Part shown: one piece after another, positions 42,087 to 50,245 of the stretch | Layout: every line of letters begins with the position of its first letter | Numbering within the stretch: the stretch's first letter is position 1 | Assembly (NCBI RefSeq): GCF_019468565.1 | Contig: NZ_CP080521.1 | Span: forward strand, 8,494,001-8,558,000 | DNA length: 64,000 bases | DNA from: Pseudonocardia sp. DSM 110487 | GTDB lineage: Bacteria; Actinomycetota; Actinomycetes; Mycobacteriales; Pseudonocardiaceae | Reading direction: 5' to 3' | The notes under the pieces: generated by a model | What the model was told of the DNA's origin: nothing | Database searches by the model: none | Seen by the model: the letters and a program-made list of their open reading frames with translations, nothing else | Translations under genes and position numbers: made by a program

Positions 42087-44171
42087 TCAACGGTGGCCGT
42101 CGACGAACCGGACCCAGCCGTCCGCGACGCGGTGGGCGTCGAGGTGGTGCACCGACTTCGCATTCCACGCGCCCGGCCGAGGGCGCAGAATCTCCTCCGG
42201 CAGCGTCGACTCGCGATATTCCGTCGCCGAGATCAGGTCGATGGCGTGTCCGAGAACGCTCTCCCCGTAGTGTCGCGAGCAGCGTTGCGAGAATCGCAGC
42301 GGCCGGCCGTCGACGTCGACGATCCGGCCGCCGCAGCGGGCCGAATCCGAGTTCCGCGTGACCAGCGGGCTGGCGGGATGCTCGCGCCACGGTCCACGGA
42401 TGTCGGCACTGCTGAAGAGTCGCAACTCGTCGTACGTGTGCTGGCGGCTGGTCTCGGTCAGCAGATACCAGCGTCCGGCGCGCTCGAACAGGCTGCTGTC
42501 CTTGTACGGCAGCCCCTCGGCGAGAATCGCGCACAGTTCCCAGCGGTCCGGGAACCGCGCGGCGCGGTAGAGCCTGATCTGACCCGACTCGGCAGACTCC
42601 GGAATCATGAACGTCTCGTCGCCCGACTCGATCACGTGCGGGTACGACAGGTGGAACGGCTCCGCGAGAACCGGACCGTGATAGATCCATGACCGCAGGT
42701 CCGTGCTCGTGGCGAGCGCGATCTCACCGCGCCTCGCCCCCGCCGCCACCTGTTCGAAGAACAGGTGCCACCGGTCGTCCCGGTGCACCGCGAACGGGTC
42801 GGCCACCATCTGCAGGCCGAGCTCGCCCATCGCCGCGTCCGAGAACACCAGATCGGTTCGGCCGGCCTCGTGGTCGAGCGGATGCGCGACGTGCTGCACC
42901 GCGATGCGCCACGGCGCGGGCGCCGCCAGCTTCGAGCGCACCGCAAGGGGCACCAGACGCCGCGCGGCCCGGAACAACCGCGCGCGCCCCGTTGGCCGGA
43001 CGCCGCTCGCATCGGCGTGAATGCGCCGGTACAGGGCGAGCAGGGGCGCGATCGCGTGCTCGACCGCGTACCGCTCCTCCACAGCCGCGCGTCCGGCTTC
43101 GCCGAGGCGCCTGCGCTCGTCCGGGTCGGCAGCGACCTTGCGCAGCGCCTCGGTGAGCGCCTCCGACTCGCCGGCCGGCACCAGCACACCGGCCTCCCCG
43201 TACGCGACGGCCTCCCGGCATCCGCGGATGTCGGTCGTGACGGCCGGGACCTCGCATGCCATCGCCTCCATCAGCGAGACGGGCATTCCCTCCCGGTGCG
43301 AGGGCAGCACGAAGACGTCGGTGGCCGCGAGCACCTCGGGAATGTCGTTCCGCTGACCGAGGCGGAGGGTGCGGCGTGCGGCCTCCGGGTGCTCGGACTG
43401 GATCTCCTCCAACCGGTGGAGCGCGGCCTGGTCGCGCTCCGTCGGTGAGAGGCCGCCCGCCAGCCAGAGCCATGCGGGCCGGTCGGCCAGCAGTCCGGAG
43501 AACGCGGCAGCCAGCTCGAGGAGGCCCTTCTCGGCGACGAGCCGCCCGACGAAGGTCACGACGAGTTCGTCGTCGGGAACACCCAGCTCCCTGCGTACGG
43601 CGCGGCCTGCGTCGGCACCGAGCGGCCGGAACCGCCGCGTGTCGATCCCGACCCCCGGTGTGCCGATGACGTGCGACGGGTCGACGGTGAAGCCGCGGTT
43701 CCGCGCGAACCGCAGGTCCTCCTCGTTGACGGTGACGATGTAGTCGGTGAGGTGCCGGCCGAAGAACCGCTCGAGGCTGACGTGTGCCGTCCGGGTGAGC
43801 GGGCTCATCCGCTCGTGGAAGTAGAAGCCGTGCGCGTGGCTGATGACGACCGGGACACCGGCGAGCCGCGCGGCGAGCCGCCCTTGCAGGGCGGCGAGCG
43901 GGCCGTGCAGGTGCAACACGTCGAACCGCTCCCGGGCCAGGTAACGCGCGAGGTCGGCGATCTCGCTGGTGAAGGCCTGCGCCGTGATCTTCCGGCTGAC
44001 CTTGATCCGGTGGAATTCCACGCCCTCGCCGAGGTAGCGGCGCAGTACCGCTCCGTCGTGGTCGAGATTGCACGCGGCGACGACCTCGTGTCCGTCCGCG
44101 GCCAGCGCGGTGAACAGCGGGGAGACGAAGTTGAACGCGGTCTCGACGTGGGAGAGCTGGCAGATTCGCAC
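42087..44171 (-). CDS. GT4 glycosyltransferase fused to C-terminal beta-propeller domain
   Basis: A 694-residue fusion. Residues 1-375 are a GT4 enzyme: ICQLSHVETAFNFVSPLFTA, VVISHAHGFYFHERMSPLT, VVTFVGRLVAEKGLLELAAA and the donor motif REGMPVSLMEAMACEVPAVT. After a linker the last ~290 residues look like the five-bladed propeller domain of the glucosamine inositolphosphorylceramide transferase / GH43-like type: VADPFAVHRDDRWHLFFEQV, LSYPHVIESGDETFMIPESA, YKDSSLFERAGRWYLL and LRFSQRCSRHYGESV. GTG 44171 is preceded by AAGGG. The propeller may bind the acceptor glycan. It converges with the lipoprotein gene, 17 bases apart. Confidence 0.85.
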   Translation of the reverse strand: MRICQLSHVETAFNFVSPLFTALAADGHEVVAACNLDHDGAVLRRYLGEGVEFHRIKVSRKITAQAFTSEIADLARYLARERFDVLHLHGPLAALQGRLAARLAGVPVVISHAHGFYFHERMSPLTRTAHVSLERFFGRHLTDYIVTVNEEDLRFARNRGFTVDPSHVIGTPGVGIDTRRFRPLGADAGRAVRRELGVPDDELVVTFVGRLVAEKGLLELAAAFSGLLADRPAWLWLAGGLSPTERDQAALHRLEEIQSEHPEAARRTLRLGQRNDIPEVLAATDVFVLPSHREGMPVSLMEAMACEVPAVTTDIRGCREAVAYGEAGVLVPAGESEALTEALRKVAADPDERRRLGEAGRAAVEERYAVEHAIAPLLALYRRIHADASGVRPTGRARLFRAARRLVPLAVRSKLAAPAPWRIAVQHVAHPLDHEAGRTDLVFSDAAMGELGLQMVADPFAVHRDDRWHLFFEQVAAGARRGEIALATSTDLRSWIYHGPVLAEPFHLSYPHVIESGDETFMIPESAESGQIRLYRAARFPDRWELCAILAEGLPYKDSSLFERAGRWYLLTETSRQHTYDELRLFSSADIRGPWREHPASPLVTRNSDSARCGGRIVDVDGRPLRFSQRCSRHYGESVLGHAIDLISATEYRESTLPEEILRPRPGAWNAKSVHHLDAHRVADGWVRFVDGHR

Positions 44172-44278
44172 GGTCCGGCCCTTCTCGCACAACAATTCAG
44201 TCCAGTACCCGGATCTGCGACCCACCGTCCGCCGGACCTGGAACTGCCACCGCACAAGTACGCCACAGGCGCCCATAC

Positions 44279-44306
44279 CGGACATCGCCAAGATTGGCGA
44301 TGTCCG
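44279..44306. promoter_or_regulatory. Perfect 13-bp-arm palindrome between divergent genes
   Basis: CGGACATCGCCAA (44279-44291) and TTGGCGATGTCCG (44294-44306) are exact inverted copies separated by two bases. It lies about 110 bases upstream of the GT4/propeller start and about 90 bases upstream of the epimerase-like gene. The symmetry suits a dimeric repressor or activator operator. An RNA hairpin is also possible, but no T-run follows. Confidence 0.7.
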
Positions 44307-44393
44307 CGAACTCGGGCCCGGCTCGGCGGGTAACGGTGCGGCGCCCGCATCCGAGCGCTCACGGTCCCCGCGAGTTCGAGTCGAAGGATGCGC

Positions 44394-45371
44394 ATGACGA
44401 GCGACATCGGTTTCCGCCGCGCCGCCGTGACCGGCGGAGCCGGCTTCATCGGGTCGACGGTCGTCGATCATCTCGTTGCCAAGGGCTGCGACGTGCTCGT
44501 GGTCGACGACCTCAGCAGGGGCTCACTGGCGAACCTCGGCGGCGCGCTCGCGGCAGGGGCGGAGCTCGTCGAGCTCGACGTCCGGGACGGCGAATCACTC
44601 GAGCGCGAGTTCATCGCGTTCCGCCCGGAGGTCGTGTTCCACCTCGCCGCGCAGATCGACGTGCGATTGTCGATGGAACGGCCGGCCCTGGACGCCCATA
44701 CCAACGTCGTGGGTTCGATCACGACGTTCCAGGCGGCACACCGAGCAGGAGCGCGCCGCGTCGTGAACACATCGACCGGCGGCGCGATCTACGGCGAGAC
44801 CGACGTCATTCCGACTCCCGAAACGGTGCCGCCGCGGCCGTTGTCGGCGTACGGCTTGAGCAAGCGCACCTCCGAGGAGTACGCGAGCTGGTTCCGCCGC
44901 ACCGCCGGCCCGGACGTCGTCACGCTCCGGTACGGCAACGTCTACGGGCCGCGGCAGGACCCGCGCGGCGACGCGGGCGTCATCGCGATCTTCATCGACA
45001 CGCTCCTCGCAGGGGGACGGCCGACCGTGTTCGGGGACGGCCGCCAGACCCGCGACTTCGTGCTCGTCGACGACGTGGCGAGGGCCAACGTGGCCGCCGC
45101 TGTCGCGGGATCCCTCGCCCATGACGTGTACAACGTCGGTTCCGGAACCGAGGTCAGCGTCCTCGAGCTCCTGGCGACCCTCACCGAGCTGCTCGGCGCC
45201 GATCCGGTCGCGGCGGCGCCGGAATTCGTCCCGCTCAGGCCGGGTGAGGTGCAGCGCAGCTGCCTCGACGTGCGCCGGGCGCGGGCCGGCCTCGGGCTGG
45301 CCGCACCGACCCCGCTGCGCACCGGGCTGGCGGCCACGGTCGCGTGGATCCGGACGCTCGCGGAGGCGTGA
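44394..45371 (+). CDS. UDP-hexose 4-epimerase-like NAD-dependent SDR
   Basis: A 325-residue extended SDR close to GalE-like enzymes. Rossmann motif GGAGFIGSTVVDHLVAKGCD, then VVDDLSRGSLANLG, VFHLAAQIDVRLSMERP, NTSTGGAIYGETDVIP with the active-site YGLSK, RYGNVYGPRQDPRGDAGVIA and DFVLVDDVARANVAA. The order is that of bacterial UDP-glucose/UDP-GlcNAc epimerases. ATG 44394 is chosen over 44388 because GAAGG at 44383-44387 is 6 bases before the former and 0 before the latter. It supplies a sugar nucleotide for one of the two loci (inference). Confidence 0.87.
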   Translation: MTSDIGFRRAAVTGGAGFIGSTVVDHLVAKGCDVLVVDDLSRGSLANLGGALAAGAELVELDVRDGESLEREFIAFRPEVVFHLAAQIDVRLSMERPALDAHTNVVGSITTFQAAHRAGARRVVNTSTGGAIYGETDVIPTPETVPPRPLSAYGLSKRTSEEYASWFRRTAGPDVVTLRYGNVYGPRQDPRGDAGVIAIFIDTLLAGGRPTVFGDGRQTRDFVLVDDVARANVAAAVAGSLAHDVYNVGSGTEVSVLELLATLTELLGADPVAAAPEFVPLRPGEVQRSCLDVRRARAGLGLAAPTPLRTGLAATVAWIRTLAEA

Positions 45372-45493
45372 GCGCGTCGCTCGCGGGCCGGGTGCAGTAA
45401 CGGGACCCGCCGACCACTCGACATGCCGAATGGAGCTCCCCAGCACCCGGCCGGTCCGATCTCGGCCGCCCCTGACGTCGAGGGGTCACCACC

Positions 45494-46537
45494 TTGCGCA
45501 GCATCACACTCGGGCACCGCGGCCTGATCCCGATCAGCCGCGCGCTCACCATCGACCTGCTCGTGCTCGCCACCCTGTTCACGGGCGCCGTGCTGCTCGG
45601 TGTCCTGATCCACGGCAGACACGCCGTTGCTCACGAGGCCGTCGGGGTGCTTGCGCTCGCGGCCGCGCTCGCCGCAGCCATCCTGCTCGCCGCGGTGGCC
45701 GGGCTCACCGGCAGCGCCCGCACCGGGCGGATCGCGGGCGCCGTCGCCCTGTACGCGGCCGTTGCGCTGCTCGTGCGGGCGGCCGGCCTGGAGGACCCCA
45801 TGAACATCTGGGTGCTCGCCGGTTCCGTCGCCATGCTCGGCGCGCTCGGGCTGCTCGTGCTGGCCGTCCGCGGGCCCGTCACGGGACGGGCCGGGCGGCT
45901 GGCGGCCTGCGCCGTCGGCGGGCTCACGGTCGCGATCGTCGCGGTCGTCGCCGCCGTCGCCGTCGTGCTGCCGGGGCGGATGCCGCCGGGCTGGCTGGTG
46001 GCCACGCTCGACGTCGTCGCGTGGTCCGGTGCCGGTGCCGCCGGGATCATCGCGCTGGGGGCGGGCACCCGGTCCGGGCGGGCGCTGGTCCGCCGCACCG
46101 GGATCGCCTTCGCCACCCTGTCGGCCGCCCACGCCGTGCGGATCATCGCGGGCCAGCCGCCGGGGTCCGACCCCGGTGCCGTCGACGCCGCCCTCGAGCT
46201 CACCGCCGTCGCGATGCTGCTCGTCGCCGCGGTCGCCTTCTTCGTCGCCGTCCTGCGCGGCCTTCGCACGCCCGCGGTTGCGCCGGCCCCGGCCCCTGCC
46301 GGCGACGTCGCGCGCACGGACGACCGCCAGGACGCCGCGGCCCCGAGCCTTGTCGGCTCCGTCACCGTCGGCCCGGTCACGGACGCGATGCGGATCCTCA
46401 CCCCTGCGCTGGTGGCAGGCACCCCTGTCGACGGCCACGACCGCGCAGGCGGCCCGCCGCGCCGGTGGAGCCGCACGAGCCCGCATCGCCGCGGCCGCCC
46501 CGACCGCGGGCGCCCGCCCGGCCGCACCCGCGATTGA
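45494..46537 (+). CDS. Seven-span membrane protein, kinase-less relative of the locus 2 sensor
   Basis: A 347-residue protein with about seven spans in the first ~255 residues. The spans resemble in order those of the histidine kinase at 26203: SARTGRIAGAVALYAAVALL compares with the kinase segment TPRIGWLSLVLACYSLLAIP, and LDVVAWSGAGAAGIIALGAG with AGALVWSGLAAAIALRAVRR. No H box, N box or G boxes follow; the remaining ~90 residues are Ala/Pro/Arg-rich low complexity. It may be a stand-alone sensor or a truncated kinase. TTG 45494 is the start in this frame; no strong ribosome-binding site is seen. Confidence 0.6.
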   Translation: MRSITLGHRGLIPISRALTIDLLVLATLFTGAVLLGVLIHGRHAVAHEAVGVLALAAALAAAILLAAVAGLTGSARTGRIAGAVALYAAVALLVRAAGLEDPMNIWVLAGSVAMLGALGLLVLAVRGPVTGRAGRLAACAVGGLTVAIVAVVAAVAVVLPGRMPPGWLVATLDVVAWSGAGAAGIIALGAGTRSGRALVRRTGIAFATLSAAHAVRIIAGQPPGSDPGAVDAALELTAVAMLLVAAVAFFVAVLRGLRTPAVAPAPAPAGDVARTDDRQDAAAPSLVGSVTVGPVTDAMRILTPALVAGTPVDGHDRAGGPPRRWSRTSPHRRGRPDRGRPPGRTRD

Positions 46538-46556
46538 CCCCCACGGTGGTCGAGGG

Positions 46557-47156
46557 TCAGGCGGCGCGCTCTCCCAGCCACGGCTCCCATGACGGCAGCG
46601 GCTCGACCGCCAGCACCAGGATCCCGCCTGCCGCGCGGTCGGGGGCCCGCGGGGGGACGGCGAGCGTCCACCCGAGCTCCTCGATCAGCCGGTCGGCCTT
46701 CTTCGAGTTGCAGGTGCGGCAGGCCGCGACGCAGTTGTCCCAGGTGTGGGCGCCGCCCCTGCTGCGCGGGACGACGTGGTCGATCGTGTCGGCCCGCTTG
46801 CCGCAGTAGGCGCAGCGCCGCCCGTCGCGCCGGAGGACGCCTGCGCGGGTCATGGGCACGGCGTGCCGGTAGGGCACGCGGACGTAGCGGGACAGGCGCA
46901 TCACCGACGGCGCGGGGATGGTGAGACTCTCGGAGTGGAAGGCGACGCCGCCGAGGGTTTCCTCGACGCATTCGGCCTTACCGGTGAGCATCAGAACGAT
47001 GGCGCGCTTCGCCGTGACGACGGCGAGCGGCTCGAAAGTGGCGTTGAGAAGCAGGACCCGGGACCCCGTCGGGATCGCGCTCGGGTGCCGCGCGATCCCC
47101 GGCGCCTCCCCTGGATCGGGGTCGGCACCGATGGGGTCCGGTTGTCGATGCTTCAC
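46557..47156 (-). CDS. HNH endonuclease family protein
   Basis: A 199-residue protein of the small HNH group common in actinomycetes. It starts VLLLNATFEPLAVVTAKRAI and has the zinc-binding pair in CAYCGKRADTIDHVVPRSRG (CxxC and DH), then TWDNCVAACRTCNSKKADR completing the H-N-H fold. The family binds and may cut DNA; a housekeeping role is unproven. ATG 47156 has a G-rich leader. It converges with the membrane protein gene and is otherwise isolated. Confidence 0.88.
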   Translation of the reverse strand: MKHRQPDPIGADPDPGEAPGIARHPSAIPTGSRVLLLNATFEPLAVVTAKRAIVLMLTGKAECVEETLGGVAFHSESLTIPAPSVMRLSRYVRVPYRHAVPMTRAGVLRRDGRRCAYCGKRADTIDHVVPRSRGGAHTWDNCVAACRTCNSKKADRLIEELGWTLAVPPRAPDRAAGGILVLAVEPLPSWEPWLGERAA

Positions 47157-47260
47157 GCGACCACCTCCCTGCCGCAGATAAGACCACAGCGGAGCGGCTT
47201 ACGCACGTGTGATAGAGGACCAACTCGCCGACCGCGCGGTCGGCGGCGGGGGCCGCTCGG

Positions 47261-48364
47261 TCAGCGGGTGATCGCGTCCAGCGCCGCGCGTACATCGGAG
47301 ACCAGATCCGATTCGTCCTCGCAGCCTGCGGAGAAGCGCAGCAGGCCTGCCGCCACGTCGTCGCCCCACCGCTGCCGGCGGTCGACGGTGCTGCGCGGGC
47401 CGCCGAAGCTGGTGGCCGAGCCGATCAGCCGCGAGGCTGCGAGGAACTCCCCGACGGCCTCCTCGGAGGCGAGTGTGAACCGCAACACGCCGTTCCACCG
47501 CCGCATCTGCCGCGCCGCGACCACGTGGGCGGGATCGGCGGGGTCGCCCGGCCACCGCACGTCGGTGACGGCGGGGTGCCCACGCAGCACGGGGACGAGC
47601 GCGGCGGCGTTGCGCGCCTGCCGCTCGAGCCGCAGGTCGAGGGTGGCGAGACCGCGGTGGGCGAGCCATGTCTCCATCGGCCCTGGCACCGCTCCGCCGC
47701 GCGAGCGCGCCTCGCGCAGGCGCGCGACCAGCTCGGGATCCCGCGCGCTGACGTGGCCGAGCACGACGTCGCCGTGCCCGGCGAGCGCCTTCGTGTCGGA
47801 GGCGATCACCAGGTCGGCCCCGAGCTCCAGCGGCCGCTGCCCGAGCGGCGTCGCCGTCGTGTTGTCGACGGCGAGCAGGGCGCCCGCCGCGTGGGCGGTC
47901 GCCGCGGCCGCTGCGATGTCGGCGACGTCGAGCCCGGGGTTCGACGGGGTCTCGAGCAGCACGAGCGCCACCCCGTCGAGCGGCGGGAGCGGCGCGGCGG
48001 TCGGCGTCTCGCGGACCTCGACGCCCAGCGGCGCCAGCTCCCCGTGCGCGAGGGAGCGGGCGAGGTAGTAGCCGTCGGACGGCAGCACGAGCGCACCGTC
48101 GCGGCCCGCGAGCCGCAGCACGGCCGCGATGGCGGCCATCCCGGAGGCGAAGACCACGCACTCGCCGCCGTCGAGCTCACCGATGGCGGCCTCGAGCGCG
48201 CGCCACGTGGGGTTGCCGGGCCGCCCGTAGAAGTCGGCAGGCGTCGGATCGGACGGGAGGCCGAGCTCGAAGGTCGAGGAGAGCACGGGCCCCGGGTGCA
48301 TCGGCGTCCCCGGCCGACCGACCTCGTGCCCCCCGTGCACGCACCGCGTGCCGTCCCCGATCAC
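47261..48364 (-). CDS. Cystathionine gamma-lyase/synthase-like PLP enzyme
   Basis: A 367-residue Cys/Met-metabolism PLP enzyme. It opens with TRCVHGGHEVGRPGTPMHPG and FYGRPGNPTWRALEAAIGEL. PLP-contacting FASGMAAIAAVLRLAG follows. The Schiff-base lysine sits in LVIASDTKALAGHGDVVLG, and the family ending contains LIGSATSFGGPRSTVDRR. These enzymes catalyse beta/gamma elimination or replacement in trans-sulfuration. It is somewhat short (usual 380-400). ATG 48364 follows the operator-like array at 48399-48466, which could regulate it. Confidence 0.88.
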   Translation of the reverse strand: MIGDGTRCVHGGHEVGRPGTPMHPGPVLSSTFELGLPSDPTPADFYGRPGNPTWRALEAAIGELDGGECVVFASGMAAIAAVLRLAGRDGALVLPSDGYYLARSLAHGELAPLGVEVRETPTAAPLPPLDGVALVLLETPSNPGLDVADIAAAAATAHAAGALLAVDNTTATPLGQRPLELGADLVIASDTKALAGHGDVVLGHVSARDPELVARLREARSRGGAVPGPMETWLAHRGLATLDLRLERQARNAAALVPVLRGHPAVTDVRWPGDPADPAHVVAARQMRRWNGVLRFTLASEEAVGEFLAASRLIGSATSFGGPRSTVDRRQRWGDDVAAGLLRFSAGCEDESDLVSDVRAALDAITR

Positions 48365-48398
48365 GCCGGCACCCTACGTCCCGCCCGTCGACAACCGA

Positions 48399-48466
48399 CT
48401 TCACACACCCCGTGTCCCCTTCACACATGGCGGGCCTTGTGTGAAGCCCGCAATCGATGTGTGAAG
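48399..48466. promoter_or_regulatory. Four 9-bp half-sites in mirror arrangement
   Basis: CTTCACACA occurs at 48399-48407 and 48419-48427, and its exact inverse TGTGTGAAG at 48438-48446 and 48458-48466. Both direct spacings are 20 bases (about two helical turns), and the whole block is mirror symmetric. It lies just upstream of the PLP-enzyme start (48364) and downstream of gpsA (stop at 48471). It reads like a cooperative multi-dimer operator; a transcription-termination cruciform is the alternative. It is not a CRISPR array: only four short units and no constant spacers. Confidence 0.65.
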
Positions 48467-48470
48467 TGCG

Positions 48471-49481
48471 TTACTCCGGGCGCGGGGCCCGGCTGATCAG
48501 CTCCTTGCCCATCTCCGCCGCCGAGAGGCCCTCGTGGCATACCCTCCGCACCGCGTCGGCGATCGGGAGCTCCACACCAAGGCGCTCGCCCAGTGCGCAG
48601 ATCGACTTGCAGCTCTTCACGCCCTCCGCGACCTGCCCGTGGTTGGCCGCCTCCGCCTGGGCGAGGGACTCGCCGCGGCCGAGGTGCTCGCCGAAGGTCC
48701 GGTTGCGCGACAGCGGGGAGGAGCAGGTGGCCACGAGGTCGCCGAGCCCGGCGAGGCCTGCGAACGTCAGCGGGTCGGCGCCGAGCGCGGTGCCCAGCCG
48801 CGCGGTCTCGGCCAGCCCGCGGGTGATCAGCGATGCCCTCGTGTTGTCGCCGAACCCCATCCCGGCAGCGATGCCGCACGCCAGCGCGATGACGTTCTTG
48901 CCGGCGCCACCCAGCTCGCAGCCGATCACGTCCGTGTTGGTGTAGGCGCGGAAGTAGCCGGTGGTGCAGGCCTGCTGGAGCGCGACCGCGCGGTCGTGGT
49001 CGGCGCATGCGATCACGGTGGCGGTCGGCTCCTCCGCGGCGATCTCCCTCGCGAGGTTCGGCCCGGACACCACCGCCACCTGCTCCGCCGGCACGTCGGC
49101 GACCTCACGGATCACCTCGCTCATCCGCAGCAGCGTGCCCAGCTCGACGCCCTTCGCCAGGCTCACCAGCGTGCATCCGGCCGGCAGCAGGTCGCGCCAG
49201 CCCGCGAGGTTGGCTCGCAGCGTCTGGGACGGCACCGCGAGCACCACCGTGTCGGCCCCGTTCAGCGCCTCGGCGGGGTCGGAGGTTGCGGTCAGCAAGG
49301 ACGGGAGGGCGATCCCCGGCAGGTAGTCGGGGTTGGCATGACGCTCGTTGACGGCGGCGGCCACCTCGGGGCGGCGCGCCCACAGCCGCACCTCGCGCCC
49401 CGCGTCGGCCATCACCTTGGCGAACGTCGTGCCCCACGAGCCGGCACCGAGCACAGCGACGCGCCGCACCGGAGCCGTCAC
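48471..49481 (-). CDS. gpsA: NAD(P)-dependent glycerol-3-phosphate dehydrogenase
   Basis: A 336-residue GpsA. The N-terminal Rossmann motif is AVLGAGSWGTTFAKVMADAG. Later come VLAVPSQTLRANLAGW, LVSLAKGVELGTLLRMSEVI, VVSGPNLAREIAAEEPTATV, the catalytic-lysine region ELGGAGKNVIALACGIAAGM, and GLGDLVATCSSPLSRNRTFG. It reduces dihydroxyacetone phosphate to sn-glycerol-3-phosphate for phospholipid synthesis. GTG 49481 overlaps the stop of the acyltransferase gene by 4 bases. Acyltransferase and gpsA together form a small phospholipid operon. Confidence 0.95.
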   Translation of the reverse strand: MTAPVRRVAVLGAGSWGTTFAKVMADAGREVRLWARRPEVAAAVNERHANPDYLPGIALPSLLTATSDPAEALNGADTVVLAVPSQTLRANLAGWRDLLPAGCTLVSLAKGVELGTLLRMSEVIREVADVPAEQVAVVSGPNLAREIAAEEPTATVIACADHDRAVALQQACTTGYFRAYTNTDVIGCELGGAGKNVIALACGIAAGMGFGDNTRASLITRGLAETARLGTALGADPLTFAGLAGLGDLVATCSSPLSRNRTFGEHLGRGESLAQAEAANHGQVAEGVKSCKSICALGERLGVELPIADAVRRVCHEGLSAAEMGKELISRAPRPE

Positions 49482-50185
49482 GAGGCCGTCCTCCGGTAGA
49501 ACTCGTCGGGGGCGGGCTCGCCGCGCACCTCGGCGAGGACGTCGCGCACCCTCGTCATGATCAGGTCGGTGACCTCACGCAGGAGCACGGCGTCGACCGG
49601 GCGGTCGCGGTAGGCGGAGAGGTCGATGGGCTCCCCGCAGCGCACGATGATCGGCTTCCGCGGCAGCGGCCGGAACTTCTTGTTGTAGCCGTCCAGCACC
49701 TCGCGGGTGCCCCAGTGGACGAAGGGCACCACCGGCACATCGGCCGACAGCGCCAGCCGGGCGACTCCGGTGCGCGACTGCATCGGCCAGCCGTCGGGAT
49801 CGCGGGTGATCGTGCCCTCGGGATAGATCACCACGACCCTGCCCTGACGCAGCGCGCTCGTACCGTCGCGCAGGCTCTGCTGCGCGTCGGCCGTCTCCCG
49901 GTAGACCGGGATCTGGCCGCTTCCGGCGAGCGCCCAGCCGAGCACCGGCGCGCGCCACAGGCTGTGCTTGGCGAGGAACCGCGGCACCCGGCGGGCCTTG
50001 TGCACCACGAGCCCGCTGAAGACCGGGTCGAGGTGGGAGACGTGGTTCGCAACCATCAGCGCGCCGCCGGTCGGGGGGATGTGCTCCTTGCCCTCGAACC
50101 GGGAGCGGGCCACCAGCCAGCTGATCGGGTAGAAGAAGACCGCGCAGAACGCGATCCAGAACCCGCCCTTCTCTCGACTGACCAC
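49478..50185 (-). CDS. 1-acyl-sn-glycerol-3-phosphate acyltransferase (PlsC-like)
   Basis: A 235-residue membrane-associated acyltransferase. An N-terminal hydrophobic segment (WIAFCAVFFYPISWLVA) precedes the catalytic NHVSHLD (HX4D), the GSGQIPVYR-type motif, the phosphate-binding VVVIYPEGTITRDPDGWPM and VPVVPFVHWGT. It acylates lysophosphatidic acid, using the glycerol-3-phosphate pathway fed by the overlapping gpsA. GTG 50185 is the only start that keeps the membrane segment without entering upstream noncoding sequence. Confidence 0.9.
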   Translation of the reverse strand: MVSREKGGFWIAFCAVFFYPISWLVARSRFEGKEHIPPTGGALMVANHVSHLDPVFSGLVVHKARRVPRFLAKHSLWRAPVLGWALAGSGQIPVYRETADAQQSLRDGTSALRQGRVVVIYPEGTITRDPDGWPMQSRTGVARLALSADVPVVPFVHWGTREVLDGYNKKFRPLPRKPIIVRCGEPIDLSAYRDRPVDAVLLREVTDLIMTRVRDVLAEVRGEPAPDEFYRRTAS

Positions 50186-50245
50186 GCCCAGAGTGTTCCT
50201 GGCGCGGCCCCCAAGGTCCACCACCGGGTCAGGCACGATGGAGGG

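Noticed and set aside
48399..48466. Repeats considered as a CRISPR array
   Set aside because: Only four 9-base units in mirror orientation and no cas genes; operator or cruciform fits better.
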